A DNA stretch of 64,000 bases from Planctomycetota bacterium (GTDB lineage: Bacteria > Planctomycetota > GCA-2746535). The notes below the pieces were generated by a model, which worked only from the letters and a program-made list of their open reading frames with translations, was not told the origin of the DNA and ran no database searches. The stretch covers positions 30,676 through 94,675 of the forward strand of contig NVWA01000082.1 in NCBI GenBank assembly GCA_002746535.1. The letters run 5' to 3'. Both the position numbers and the translations under genes were made by a program. Positions 8,034 through 17,466 of this stretch are shown here, piece by piece (position 1 is the first letter of the stretch; every line of letters starts with the position of its first letter).

Positions 8034-10154
8034 TTAATATTTAATATCTAATCTTGTAATTCCACTCCAGCTTTTTTCTGGAGGTGATTTAATATACCCA
8101 ATACAGCGTTCTAATAATTTTTTAGTTGGAATATCATCGAATTTAGAATTGAGGCATACTTCGAATTTGATTCTTGCCTGCTCAAATTCTCGGTTTAAAT
8201 AAAACTCAAAACCTTCATTATAAATTAATACAAAATCTTTAGTTTCTTGTGATACATCTTCATTCGTGCCGATTAATTCAAAAAGTTTTACCCCTTCAGA
8301 TTTACCCTTTACAGCAATGATATCCAACGGTCGAAAAATAAATTTATCAAAGACCGCTTTTTGAGTTCCCATGCTGACGATGATTTCAGTATTGTATAAT
8401 TTGTTCAACCCCTCAAGACGGCTCGCTAAATTCACACCATCACCCAAGACCGTATAATTGAATCTATCATGTGATCCAATGTTTCCTACAACAACGTTTC
8501 CTGTATGCAATCCAATGCGTGTTTTAAAAGGTTCTTTGCCTTCACTAATTCTTACATCATTTATTATATTAATTTTTTTCTGACAAAGTAATGCTGATAA
8601 ACATCCTTTGTAGGCATGGTCGACAAGTTCTATGGGCGCACCCCAGAAGGCCATTACGGCATCGCCGATATATTTATCAACAGTTCCCTGATGGTCATTG
8701 ATAATATTAGCTATTTTGTCGAAATAATCGGAGAGCTCTAACATTAAGCTCATAGGTGCTATTTTTTCTGAAATGCTTGTGAAATCTTTTATATCTGAAA
8801 AAAACAATGTTAGGTTCTTTTCTACACCACCCAATTTAACTTCGTGACCACTTTTTATGAGTTGTCTAACCAAAGTTGCCGGAACATATTTATTGAAAGC
8901 TTTTAATCCATTCCGCATGGAATTTAATGCCGTAGACATTTGCTGAATTTCTTTAATAGGAGATTCAACGACTTCTGCTTCATCAAGTTTAAAATCTCTT
9001 ATTTTGTTCATCTCTAGCGTTAGTAATTCTATTGGTCTTGAAAATCTTTTTGACATCCAAGCGGCAAGAAAAATAGCAATGCCTAGCATTACTAGTGATG
9101 TGATTAAATTAAATTTGTGAGTATTTTTAATTTCACCTATAAAATCATCTATGGGTACCATCACAACTAGAAACCAATTGTTTCCAAAATCGACAGGAAA
9201 GTTTATTTTTTTCCCTATATACTCTAATGAATTATATTTAAAGTTGAAATCCTCGGAAGACCTTGTGGTGTAATGTTGTATACCTGCCTTGATCCATTCA
9301 TCTGGGATCAAATTAATTTCCATAATATCAGACTCGTTTTTAGATTTATATTTTAAATTAGGATACGCAATCAAGTGATTTGCATTGTTTGAAATAAAAG
9401 CTTTGCCATTGCTGCCAATTTTTAGGGTTCCAAGAAATTGAGATAATTGATTAATTGAAATATCTCCACCGACAACACCCCAAATTTCATTTTCATTTTT
9501 ATATATTGGAGACGAGATTGTCAGACCAAATTTAGTTTCTGAATTATTAGAAATAATAGAAGTTGTTGTATCTTCGAGGTCACTCGTAAAAAAGGGGTAG
9601 ATTCCCGTCCAAAAGACTTTTTTGTTTTTTTCTGCACCTTTGTACCAAGGTCGCCCACGAGGATCAAAATCGATTTTTTCTGACCGTTTGGTTTCGATGA
9701 TGTTCATTTCACTATCTCTAAATTTCATTTCAACATAAGGCTTATCGGCGGTACGATTTATGATTTGCGATGTGATCGATCCATTTCGGCTACGATAAGC
9801 CATTATGAAATTGCCTTTTTCATTACCTACGTAATACATATTAATTTGAGGATGAATTTTCAGTATTTCAATTAGATGATTTTCTAACATTTTTGAATTT
9901 GGTAATTGGATTTCTTCATTTTCAAGCAATGAGGTTGTTACCTGAGTCAGCTCAATTGCAGGCTTAAAATAGTTGTTAGTCTTTTCTAATGCATGGTGAA
10001 CAACATTGTTAACCAAATCCTTTGAAAGGCTTATTGTGTTTTCTGAATTTTTTTTGTAGGTATAAAAAATAATGATTAAAACTGTCAGTAATAATAAGCC
10101 TGAGATATAGGTCACAAGATCTATTTTAAAAGATCTATTGCGTGTTTCTGACAT
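8034..10154 (-). CDS. Membrane class III adenylate/guanylate cyclase with Cache sensor
   Basis: Receptor-type nucleotide cyclase of 706 residues. It has a first membrane helix at about 11-33, a large extracytoplasmic region of double-Cache type (about 35-340, with RGRPWYKGAEK and GVVGGDISINQL, typical dCache signatures), a second membrane helix near 345-365, a short HAMP-like linker with SKRFSRPIELLTLEM, and a class III cyclase domain from about 440. The domain has both metal-binding aspartates (FFSDIKDF near 449 and GDAVMAFWGAP near 495) and the transition-state segment NYTVLGDGVNLASRLEGLN. The product is most likely cAMP; cGMP cannot be excluded. A helical tail of about 60 residues ends the protein. 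Cache domains usually bind small organic ligands, so it probably reports an extracellular metabolite. Confidence 0.92.
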   Translation of the reverse strand: MSETRNRSFKIDLVTYISGLLLLTVLIIIFYTYKKNSENTISLSKDLVNNVVHHALEKTNNYFKPAIELTQVTTSLLENEEIQLPNSKMLENHLIEILKIHPQINMYYVGNEKGNFIMAYRSRNGSITSQIINRTADKPYVEMKFRDSEMNIIETKRSEKIDFDPRGRPWYKGAEKNKKVFWTGIYPFFTSDLEDTTTSIISNNSETKFGLTISSPIYKNENEIWGVVGGDISINQLSQFLGTLKIGSNGKAFISNNANHLIAYPNLKYKSKNESDIMEINLIPDEWIKAGIQHYTTRSSEDFNFKYNSLEYIGKKINFPVDFGNNWFLVVMVPIDDFIGEIKNTHKFNLITSLVMLGIAIFLAAWMSKRFSRPIELLTLEMNKIRDFKLDEAEVVESPIKEIQQMSTALNSMRNGLKAFNKYVPATLVRQLIKSGHEVKLGGVEKNLTLFFSDIKDFTSISEKIAPMSLMLELSDYFDKIANIINDHQGTVDKYIGDAVMAFWGAPIELVDHAYKGCLSALLCQKKINIINDVRISEGKEPFKTRIGLHTGNVVVGNIGSHDRFNYTVLGDGVNLASRLEGLNKLYNTEIIVSMGTQKAVFDKFIFRPLDIIAVKGKSEGVKLFELIGTNEDVSQETKDFVLIYNEGFEFYLNREFEQARIKFEVCLNSKFDDIPTKKLLERCIGYIKSPPEKSWSGITRLDIKY

Positions 10155-10268
10155 TCAAAGTTTCTTTTCTTAAATTAAAATTAGTATAGTATCAATAATT
10201 AATAAAAAGACACTTTTATTGTATAAGTTGTACATTTGTACTTGTCTGATGAAAATACATGCAATTTT

Positions 10269-11309
10269 TTAAAAACCAAATGTCATGCCACGTTGAATTT
10301 TTGAACCTTCAGTGTGTGAATAAATTTGATTTGTAACAGTAGGTGATGCATGACCTAAAATTGTTGCGACTTCTCTTTCTGGTACTCCTTTATAAAGTAA
10401 ATGAGTTGCCACAGAATGTCGCAGGGAGTGTGGCGTATAATTATATGTTGTCAGATCTAGTGTAGCCATAACACTGTTAAACATAATCCTTGCTTGATCA
10501 TCAGACCAACGGTTTCCACGATTAGATAGTAAGAGATGAGGGCTGTCTTTGCCTTTTAAAAAATGCTTTCTATGCAATTCAATATACTCATTTATATTTT
10601 CTTTAAAAATTATATTGTTGTTAATAACTTTACCATCAAGGTGGTACGGTAGAGGTACTTCACGAACCTTTCCGCCTTTTCCAAAAAACACACATGCTAT
10701 CATCTCTTCTCGATAAACAATTGATTCTAATTTTAAGTTTAAACATTCAGATATACGACACCCCGTTTTTATCAGAACATCTAAAAATATACCATTTCTT
10801 GATTGGTAGGGATCTGTGCGATCTAAATTTAACAAATAATCTAGAAGTCTTTCTACATGATTCTCTACTAAATGTTTTGACTCAGTTCTTTTAAAACGAG
10901 CTCGTTCTAGGCCATCTAAAATATTTTCAATGTTTGAAAATCGTTTAGAAAGTAATTTAAAATAGGAGCGATAACAATAGAGCTCTGCATTTAGTGTCGT
11001 TGGTTTTTTGTTGCTTTTGGATCGCTCGACAAGATAGTCTTCAACCAAATCTCGTGTGATATCTAGAATTTCAATTTTTTCAAATTGAATATCAACATCT
11101 TCTTTTCGTTCATCTGCATTTTTCTTTGACCAGTTTTTCGGGTGTTTGGTTTTACAGATACTCTCTGACACATAGCGCCCAAGCCTTCTTAAATGACCCG
11201 CATAATTCTCCTGAGTGTATTCAGAGATATATCCCTTTGCGATTAATCTTTCTTTGGCATGTCTATCCAAAAAATAGTCTATTGAATCTGCGAAATTTAA
11301 GGCTTCCAT
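10269..11309 (-). CDS. Tyrosine recombinase/integrase (Xer-like)
   Basis: Site-specific DNA recombinase of 346 residues. The N-terminal SAM-like core-binding domain covers about 1-150. The catalytic domain has the complete set: Arg185 (TGCRISE), Lys211/Lys214 region (GKGGKVREVPLP), His294-x-x-Arg297 (HSLRHS), His320 (LGHAS) and the nucleophile Tyr330 (QIYSHT). The layout matches XerC/XerD better than phage integrases, but it is about 45 residues longer than typical Xer proteins, the excess being a charged insert at about 55-85 in the core-binding domain. No att sites, excisionase or cargo genes are visible around it, so chromosome dimer resolution or a stand-alone recombinase are both possible. 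Confidence 0.88.
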   Translation of the reverse strand: MEALNFADSIDYFLDRHAKERLIAKGYISEYTQENYAGHLRRLGRYVSESICKTKHPKNWSKKNADERKEDVDIQFEKIEILDITRDLVEDYLVERSKSNKKPTTLNAELYCYRSYFKLLSKRFSNIENILDGLERARFKRTESKHLVENHVERLLDYLLNLDRTDPYQSRNGIFLDVLIKTGCRISECLNLKLESIVYREEMIACVFFGKGGKVREVPLPYHLDGKVINNNIIFKENINEYIELHRKHFLKGKDSPHLLLSNRGNRWSDDQARIMFNSVMATLDLTTYNYTPHSLRHSVATHLLYKGVPEREVATILGHASPTVTNQIYSHTEGSKIQRGMTFGF

Positions 11310-11423
11310 AGGACACCATATTCTTTTCGATTTGAAAAATTTACGTTTTATAAAATATAAAGTTTCTTATTTTTCAATTTTATAATCTAATTCGCAGGAT
11401 GTAATCGATTTTTTCTTTAAAAA

Positions 11424-11451
11424 TGGACTTTTTTGCTTGTTTTTATATAAT
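11424..11451 (+). promoter_or_regulatory. Candidate sigma-70-type promoter
   Basis: TATAAT at 11446-11451 with TGGACT at 11424-11429, a 16-base spacer, lies about 30 bases upstream of the small gene at 11480 and could drive it together with the rarA operon. The -10 is perfect but the -35 is a partial match, and the region is AT-rich, so a chance match is possible. Confidence 0.35.
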
Positions 11452-11479
11452 AAGTATATGAGAAAGAACCATATTTTAA

Positions 11480-11755
11480 GTGAAAATTATGTTATCCGTA
11501 TTGCCATTGGCACACAATTTAGAAGAAAGTACCATTATTGCAGAGTACTTCAATGTGATCGTTGCAAGGAAAACACAACATGATTTCTCAAAATTAAATA
11601 AAGTGCAAGAGGTGTCAAAAGATAAACCCTCTGATGTTAATAATATCAACTATTCTAATCAAACTTCTAAAGCTCCTCAAGAGAATGTGTCTGCAGTTAA
11701 TGAATCTTCCACAACAAAAGGTGATGTTGGTTCTAAAATCGATGTAACTTTTTAG
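11480..11755 (+). CDS. Small hypothetical protein with disordered C-terminal half
   Basis: Open frame of 91 codons starting GTG (an ATG follows three codons later at 11489). The first 35 residues could form a small helical unit (LPLAHNLEESTIIAEYF); the rest is rich in Ser, Asn, Lys and Thr and looks disordered. No domain is recognisable, and neither start has a good ribosome-binding site. It lies 33 bases before rarA on the same strand and just downstream of a candidate promoter, which favours a real gene over a chance frame. The family is not recognised. Confidence 0.45.
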   Translation: MKIMLSVLPLAHNLEESTIIAEYFNVIVARKTQHDFSKLNKVQEVSKDKPSDVNNINYSNQTSKAPQENVSAVNESSTTKGDVGSKIDVTF

Positions 11756-11788
11756 TGCATTTTAATATTAAAATAAAGTAATTGTTAC

Positions 11789-14017
11789 ATGGATATATTT
11801 GATAGCGCCGTAGATCAAATGTCTAGATCTCCATTGGCCGCTAGAATGCGCCCTAAGAATTTGGATGACTTTGCAGGGCAGCAACATATTTTAGGTCCTG
11901 GTCGTTTACTCCGCAGAGCCATCGAAGCTGATCAGCTAACATCTCTTATTTTTTATGGACCACCTGGTACAGGTAAGACGACCTTAGCTAGAATTATTGC
12001 CGAGACTACTCGTTCTGTTTTTTTATCCATGAATGCCGTTTTGTCTGGCGTTAAGGATATTAAAAATGCCATACAAAGAGCTGAAGAGCTTTTTAAATAT
12101 GAAGAGAAAAGAAGTATTCTCTTTATTGATGAAGTTCATCGATTTAATAAATCCCAACAAGATGCTTTATTACCCCATGTCGAAAATGGAACAATTGTCT
12201 TAATTGGTGCGACCACCGAAAATCCCTACTTTGAAGTCAATAAGGCATTAGTCTCCAGATCAAGAATATTTCAATTAAAATCCTTATCCGATAATGATTT
12301 GCTATGGTTAGCAAAAAAAGCCATTGCAGATAAAGACGTTGGTTACGGAAAATTAATACTTCAAGTGGATGAAAATGCTTACGGCCATCTTGTCAAGACA
12401 TGTAATGGCGATGCTAGAAGTTTATTAAATGCATTAGAGTTGGCCGTTACTAGTACAGAAGGCGACGCCAAAGGATTAATTCATATTACGGTATCTGTTG
12501 CAGAAGAAAGTATTCAGAAAAAAGCAATCCTTTATGACAAAGATGGTGATGCTCATTACGATACTATTTCCGCTTTCATAAAATCATTAAGAGGTTCTGA
12601 TCCTGATGCAGCCTTATATTGGATGGCAAAAATGATTTATGCTGGTGAAGATCCAAAATTTATTTTTAGGCGAATGATCATACTAGCTGCTGAAGATGTT
12701 GGGTTGGCAGATCCAAATGCTTTAACCGTAGTTATGTCTGCATCTCAAGCATATGACTATGTTGGTCTACCTGAGGGACAATTCCATTTATCTCAAGCGG
12801 CCCTTTATTTATCAACATGCCCAAAGAGTAATTCTACATTATCATATTTTGATGCATTAAGTTCTGTGAAAGATGAACCTGTTGGTGATATACCAAATCC
12901 ATTAAAAGATTCTTCTCGTGACAAAGAAGGTTTTGGCCATGGAGCGGGGTATAAATACCCTCATGCCTATCATGATCACTGGGTGGCGCAACAATATTTG
13001 CCAACAGTTTTACAAGGAAAAAAGTTTTATCATCCTGGTGATTTGGGTTATGAAGGCAAAGCCAAAGAAACCTTGGAGCGACGTCGAGAAGTTCAATTAG
13101 CTTCAATCTTGGAAGATACAGAAAACAAGACTTTAGTGTATCATTGGAATGAGAATAATTTAAATCAAGAAAACCAATGGATCAAACGAAGTCATGGTAA
13201 TTCAGTGCATTTTCTAGAAAAAATTAGAGATGAGATTTTTCATCAATTGGATTTGCAGCCAGATGATTTGTCTTTGGATCTAAATTTTGGTAGTGGCTTG
13301 CTTACCTGGGAGTTGGCGCGTAAAGTTTTGCATGAAGGTGTTTATTCAATTCTATTAGATAAAAATCAGCAAGAAATTTATACTTCTGCAATTGCTGATA
13401 AATCAAGAATTGATCATTTGGTGACTCTTCTGAAATCATCAGATCATTTAAGTTCTCATTTTGATGAAAAACAATTTTTAGGTATTCAGTTTGATAAGGT
13501 CATTGGGTTTAAAGTTTTTATGAAATGGAATCGAGAAACTTTTGCAAAAGATTTAATTCAGTTATGCCCTCAAGGAAGAATTGTGTTAATTGAAATAATT
13601 CCTAAATTGATGCAGAGACCATTAGAATATGTAGACCTTTCTGGATTTTCCAACGAAATGAGGCAGAAGATTATCGATGCCGAGAATAATTTATTCGACG
13701 ACAGTAATGAGCCAACGATTAACTGGAATCAAGAAACCATTGTTGATTTATTTTTAAATCTTGATTCAAAAGTAAATTGTGAATTAATCACCAATACAGA
13801 AGAAATTGTTTTTAATCAAGCAGTCCTTGATCGATTATGGTCGAAGGGAAAAAATGACGCGTTGACTTATTTTGATAAATTATCAAAATACCTTGATAAA
13901 AAAGAAATTGAATTATTAAGAGATACTTTTATTTCTCAAAACAAAGGTCAAAAGAAAAAATGGAAGACAGCTTATTGTCTCTTCACAATTCATACAGGTG
14001 TCAATGCTAGCAAATAG
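11789..14017 (+). CDS. rarA: RarA-family AAA+ ATPase fused to a methyltransferase-like domain
   Basis: Residues 1-430 are a replication-associated recombination protein A (RarA/MgsA), which acts at stalled replication forks with single-strand-binding protein. Walker A is GPPGTGKTT at 57-65, Walker B is ILFIDEVHRFNKSQQDALLP near 110, and sensor segments (GATTENPYFEVNKALVSRSRIF region, shown here in part) and the C-terminal LPTVLQGKKFYHPGDLGYE segment are all intact. Residues about 430-742 form an extra domain with LDLNFGSGLLTWELARK, which resembles the SAM-binding loop of class I methyltransferases. Standard RarA is about 420-450 residues. RarA proteins with an unknown C-terminal fusion are known in other bacteria, so this is a known but poorly characterised architecture. 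It overlaps the next methyltransferase gene by 20 bases. Confidence 0.92.
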   Translation: MDIFDSAVDQMSRSPLAARMRPKNLDDFAGQQHILGPGRLLRRAIEADQLTSLIFYGPPGTGKTTLARIIAETTRSVFLSMNAVLSGVKDIKNAIQRAEELFKYEEKRSILFIDEVHRFNKSQQDALLPHVENGTIVLIGATTENPYFEVNKALVSRSRIFQLKSLSDNDLLWLAKKAIADKDVGYGKLILQVDENAYGHLVKTCNGDARSLLNALELAVTSTEGDAKGLIHITVSVAEESIQKKAILYDKDGDAHYDTISAFIKSLRGSDPDAALYWMAKMIYAGEDPKFIFRRMIILAAEDVGLADPNALTVVMSASQAYDYVGLPEGQFHLSQAALYLSTCPKSNSTLSYFDALSSVKDEPVGDIPNPLKDSSRDKEGFGHGAGYKYPHAYHDHWVAQQYLPTVLQGKKFYHPGDLGYEGKAKETLERRREVQLASILEDTENKTLVYHWNENNLNQENQWIKRSHGNSVHFLEKIRDEIFHQLDLQPDDLSLDLNFGSGLLTWELARKVLHEGVYSILLDKNQQEIYTSAIADKSRIDHLVTLLKSSDHLSSHFDEKQFLGIQFDKVIGFKVFMKWNRETFAKDLIQLCPQGRIVLIEIIPKLMQRPLEYVDLSGFSNEMRQKIIDAENNLFDDSNEPTINWNQETIVDLFLNLDSKVNCELITNTEEIVFNQAVLDRLWSKGKNDALTYFDKLSKYLDKKEIELLRDTFISQNKGQKKKWKTAYCLFTIHTGVNASK

Positions 14018-14855
14018 TGATTATCAGATATTAGATAGTGGTGATGGCAAGAAGCTCGAAGCTTTTGGCGATTATATTGTCACACGCCCAGCCGCCCAGG
14101 CCCTTTGGCCACGTAGTTTGAGTGTTGCCGAATGGGATAAATCTTCAGCTGAGTTTTTCAGGAATGAAGGTGGTAATGGTGAATGGAAAATTAGCCAAGA
14201 ATTACCAGAAGAATGGAAGATTAATATTTGTGACATTACTTTTATTGTGAAGCCAACTTCTTTTGGTCATATGGGTGTATTTCCAGAAGCGTATCATAAT
14301 TGGGTTTGGCTGGCAGATCATTTGAAAAATCAAAAATCAAAAAATATTTTATCATTATTTTCTTATACGGGTGGGTATACATTGGTTCCGGCATTGTATG
14401 ATGCAAAAGTTTGTCATGTCGATGCTTCCAAAACCGTTGTGAAATGGGCGAGACGAAATGCTGAAGCTTCAGGGTTGCAAGATAAACCTGTTCGCTGGAT
14501 TGTTGAAGATGTTCGTAAATTTATCCAAAGAGAAATTAGGAGAGGTTCAAAATATGATGGTATTGTGATGGATCCTCCGACCTATGGTCGCGGTAATAAT
14601 GGTGAATTATGGAAAATCGATGAACACTTAATTGAACTGATAAATGATTGTGCAAAAGTTTTAACGAAAGATGCTTCTTTTTTTATGGTGAATACGTATG
14701 CTGGAGATATAACGGCAACTGTTTTAAAAAATATTTTATTATCAACGTTACCTCAAGAAAATGCTAAGATTGAATGTGGTGAAATGTTAATCAGTCAAAA
14801 AGATTCTGCTCATTCATTTCCAAATGGAATGACAGCAGTTTGGTCGCGAGGATAA
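13998..14855 (+). CDS. Class I SAM-dependent methyltransferase, RlmI/RlmK-like
   Basis: Probable RNA methyltransferase of 285 residues. It lacks the N-terminal PUA domain of full-length RlmI. The SAM-binding core has NILSLFSYTGGYTLVPAL (motif I) and ACHVDASK-like acidic motif II (CHVDASKTVVKWARRNAE). The catalytic-region motif is DPPTYGRG, typical of the YccW/RlmI/RlmK group of 23S rRNA m5C or m7G enzymes. The preceding region has an F-G-H-M-G-V-F-P-E stretch conserved in this family. The GTG at 13998 overlaps rarA by 20 bases; an ATG at 14004 is an equally good start. Translational coupling with rarA is likely. The exact target base cannot be told from the sequence. Confidence 0.85.
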   Translation: MSMLANSDYQILDSGDGKKLEAFGDYIVTRPAAQALWPRSLSVAEWDKSSAEFFRNEGGNGEWKISQELPEEWKINICDITFIVKPTSFGHMGVFPEAYHNWVWLADHLKNQKSKNILSLFSYTGGYTLVPALYDAKVCHVDASKTVVKWARRNAEASGLQDKPVRWIVEDVRKFIQREIRRGSKYDGIVMDPPTYGRGNNGELWKIDEHLIELINDCAKVLTKDASFFMVNTYAGDITATVLKNILLSTLPQENAKIECGEMLISQKDSAHSFPNGMTAVWSRG

Positions 14856-14856
14856 T

Positions 14857-15660
14857 ATGGCCATAGTTGAGATTACTTCTAATCAAAATCAAAAGATCAA
14901 AGATCTTGTCAAGCTAAGAAATCGTCGCACACGTGAACAAGAACGATTGATGATTTTAGAAGGTTATCGAGAAGTAAGTAGAGCTCTAGAGCAAGGATTT
15001 GTTTTCAAAGAGTTTTATTTTTCTAAAGAATATTTTCTTGGTGAAAATGAAGGTGCGTTGCTGGATAAAATTTCTGAAAGCGGCTGTCAAATGTTTGATG
15101 TGGCTGAAACCATTTTCCCCAAAATAGCCTACCGTGATCGACCCGAGGGATTAATCGCCTTAATGGAATTCTTCGATACGTCTATTGAAAAAATTAAATT
15201 ATCTGCAAACCCATTAATATTAGTCGTTGAGTCAATTGAAAAACCTGGGAACTTAGGCACTATGTTGCGAACTGCAGATGCTGCTGGTGTTGATGCATTG
15301 ATTATCTGTGATCGTAAAACGGATATATTTAATCCAAATGTTATACGTGCTAGTACTGGCGCCTTGTTTTCAGTACCAATTGCTGAATCTACTACAGAAG
15401 TAGTATTGGCTTGGTTGAAAAAAAACAATATCAATACTGTAGCTGCGGATCCTTTTGCGAAAGATCTTTATTTCGATATAGATTACAAAGGCTCAACAGC
15501 TTTTATATTAGGTGCGGAACAATTTGGCTTAAGCCAAAAGATAAAATCTTCTGCTGATACATTAGTCAATATTCCCATGAAAGGCTTGGCCGACTCTTTA
15601 AATGTTTCCCAAGCAGGAACTATTCTACTCTTCGAAGCCAATCGCCAGCGCTCATCTTAA
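14857..15660 (+). CDS. TrmH/SpoU-family RNA 2'-O-ribose methyltransferase
   Basis: SPOUT-fold methyltransferase of 267 residues. The N-terminal substrate-binding domain covers about 1-95, with VKLRNRRTREQERLMILEGYR typical of the RlmB/TrmH-like 23S rRNA branch (here given in part: LRNRRTREQERLMILEG). The knotted catalytic domain carries all three SPOUT motifs: VESIEKPGNLGTMLRTADAAG (motif 1 with the N and R residues), ILGAEQFGLS (motif 2) and IPMKGLADSLNVSQAG (motif 3). It modifies rRNA or tRNA ribose 2'-OH. The ATG lies one base after the stop of the previous gene, with GAGGA upstream, so it is the third member of the rarA operon. Confidence 0.9.
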   Translation: MAIVEITSNQNQKIKDLVKLRNRRTREQERLMILEGYREVSRALEQGFVFKEFYFSKEYFLGENEGALLDKISESGCQMFDVAETIFPKIAYRDRPEGLIALMEFFDTSIEKIKLSANPLILVVESIEKPGNLGTMLRTADAAGVDALIICDRKTDIFNPNVIRASTGALFSVPIAESTTEVVLAWLKKNNINTVAADPFAKDLYFDIDYKGSTAFILGAEQFGLSQKIKSSADTLVNIPMKGLADSLNVSQAGTILLFEANRQRSS

Positions 15661-15665
15661 TTTCT

Positions 15666-15680
15666 CTCTGTGCCTCTGTG
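15666..15680. repeat. Short direct repeat CTCTGTG-C-CTCTGTG
   Basis: Two copies of CTCTGTG separated by one base lie directly after the SpoU-type gene and are followed by a long T-rich run (15687-15711). The sequence is more G-rich than its surroundings. It may be a remnant of a small dispersed repeat; no second copy was recognised in the window. Confidence 0.4.
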
Positions 15681-15799
15681 TGGATTATTTTTTAATTTTT
15701 TTTTTAATTTTGTTATAATCAAACAGGCTCCTTTTATGAGTCTCATTTATTATTTTATATTTATACTGTTGTGAATAAATTCAGAAAGTAGACATATTA

Positions 15800-17002
15800 A
15801 TGAAAAATATATTATTTGTTTTTATGTTTTTACTCGTGATTAATTCTGCTTTTAGCCGAAGTATTCGACGACCTAATTTTGTTGTTTCAGATCAGTATTC
15901 TGGTAAGTTGATCGTTGCTAGTGATTCAAGGAAGATAATTTTTATGATTGATTTGAAATCTAAAAAATCAGAAATTATTATTCAGGATCTACCAAATTTT
16001 ATTTCTGAAATTAATGTGCAAAATAACATCCTTTATGTTTGGTCAGGTTTTTGTGGCGTTTCTTCTATACTTGCCTTTGATTTGAAGTCAAGAAAGACAC
16101 TCTGGCAAAGATCATATTCTGGTGGTCCATATTCATTAGCTGCATTTACGAATAGTTGTTTTATCGTTAATGTTGTTGATGAATTGATAGCACTATCAAG
16201 AGTTGATGGTTCTGAACTATGGCGAATTAAATCAGTAATAGACATAATCACCACAAATGAAGATATAATATTTGGTATTAAAAAAGAAAATGATTTAATA
16301 AAGATCGATGCCCAAACAGGTAATATATTAAAATCGTTATCATTTAAATTTCATCGACTTGATCAGTACCATGGGGTTTATGACTCTAAGAACAAGGCAA
16401 TAATTTTTTCTTCTAGTCACTTCATAAAATCAATTAATATAGATACTTTTGAAGAAAACTGGGACGCAGTAAAAAAGAGTGACATATGGTCTTTAAATAT
16501 TGTGAAAGATGAATTAGTCGTTGGTTCCTATCTTCAAAAGGGAATTAATGTTCAATCTTATGAAATTGAAATGAGAAATCATTTAACTGGAAAAGTGATG
16601 AGATCAGTTGTGTTAAAAGGGATGCCGTTTGAATCTTCATCACGAATTATTTATGTAGAGGGTAAACTTTTAATTCAGACAAAATTCAATTTGCATTGTT
16701 TTTCTTATGAAACTCTAAAGAAGGAATGGGATCAATATGATAAGATCTTCTGGTTGAGTAAAAAAAGCGAATCTATATTAGCTTTACATCGTAGCACTGA
16801 TTATTGGTCGGCCAATCTTTCTAATTTAAATTTAAGGAATGGGAAGTTAAGCAAATTGCTATCGTTAAGTTTCCCAGCTCCTTCACATAAAAAAATCTGG
16901 AATGATGCAAGTATAACATTGTTGGTGTGTGGTCTGGTTATCCTGGCAATAATTGTAAGTATTCTAAAACTAAAATTTAAAATGTTTTCTAAGAAAACCT
17001 AA
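15800..17002 (+). CDS. Exported, membrane-anchored PQQ-like beta-propeller protein
   Basis: A 400-residue protein with a signal peptide (MKNILFVFMFLLVINSAFS), a beta-propeller region of PQQ/quinoprotein-type blades and one C-terminal membrane helix (ITLLVCGLVILAIIVSILKL, about 373-392) followed by a positive tail. The propeller is therefore outside the cytoplasm and held by the C-terminus. Blade signatures include DGSELWRIKSV near 139 and DAQTGNILKSL near 174; each follows the pattern of a Trp-containing strand after a G-x-x-x-W turn. No catalytic residues for PQQ binding could be assigned. BamB-like scaffolding or ligand-binding roles are possible; function unknown. Confidence 0.75.
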   Translation: MKNILFVFMFLLVINSAFSRSIRRPNFVVSDQYSGKLIVASDSRKIIFMIDLKSKKSEIIIQDLPNFISEINVQNNILYVWSGFCGVSSILAFDLKSRKTLWQRSYSGGPYSLAAFTNSCFIVNVVDELIALSRVDGSELWRIKSVIDIITTNEDIIFGIKKENDLIKIDAQTGNILKSLSFKFHRLDQYHGVYDSKNKAIIFSSSHFIKSINIDTFEENWDAVKKSDIWSLNIVKDELVVGSYLQKGINVQSYEIEMRNHLTGKVMRSVVLKGMPFESSSRIIYVEGKLLIQTKFNLHCFSYETLKKEWDQYDKIFWLSKKSESILALHRSTDYWSANLSNLNLRNGKLSKLLSLSFPAPSHKKIWNDASITLLVCGLVILAIIVSILKLKFKMFSKKT

Positions 17003-17466
17003 TTCGTTGTTCTATATTTAATGTAAATTTTGGAGTATGTTATAATTGACATATTTAATTGATTAAATTTATTTTTTACATTAGAATTCTTTTTTAAATT
17101 AATAAAAATGGCAAAATAATTATATTAATAATATAAAGTAGTTAATAATTTCAAAAATTGATTTTGTTTATCAGTTTTGAACTAAAAACAGTATTTTCTA
17201 CTTTAATTGCTTATAAATTCGAAAATCGAAAAATTTAAACATTATTGATATATTCCTTGAATATTGTGTATTAATCAATAGTTGACACTATATAATGTGG
17301 TTTTTTAAATAGTTCACAATTTGAAATGTTATTTAGGGCATTATTCGGATCAAAAGTAGAAAAATTATCAAGAAAAATGGCAATTAGTAACGATTTCAGT
17401 TATATTTATGTTTTATAAAGTGTAAAATACAGTTTTTTTTAGGGATAATGGGGAGATTTCTGAAAT
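17003..17466. other. AT-rich intergenic region before the coiled-coil/kinase block
   Basis: 464 bases without a convincing gene. It contains TTGACA at 17046-17051 with only a weak -10 behind it, and a perfect TATAAT at 17291-17296 without a matching -35. The stretch probably carries the promoter of the 17467 operon. No tRNA, hairpin terminator or repeat was recognised. Confidence 0.5.

Noticed and set aside
10269..11309. Tyrosine recombinase as sign of an integrated prophage or island
   Set aside because: No phage, transfer or excisionase genes, no tRNA and no direct repeats that look like att sites are nearby; neighbours are ordinary chromosomal genes.
17291..17296. Strong TATAAT promoter for the coiled-coil operon
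   Set aside because: No acceptable -35 element at 16-18 bases; TTGACA at 17282 is only three bases away, so this is probably a chance match in AT-rich DNA.
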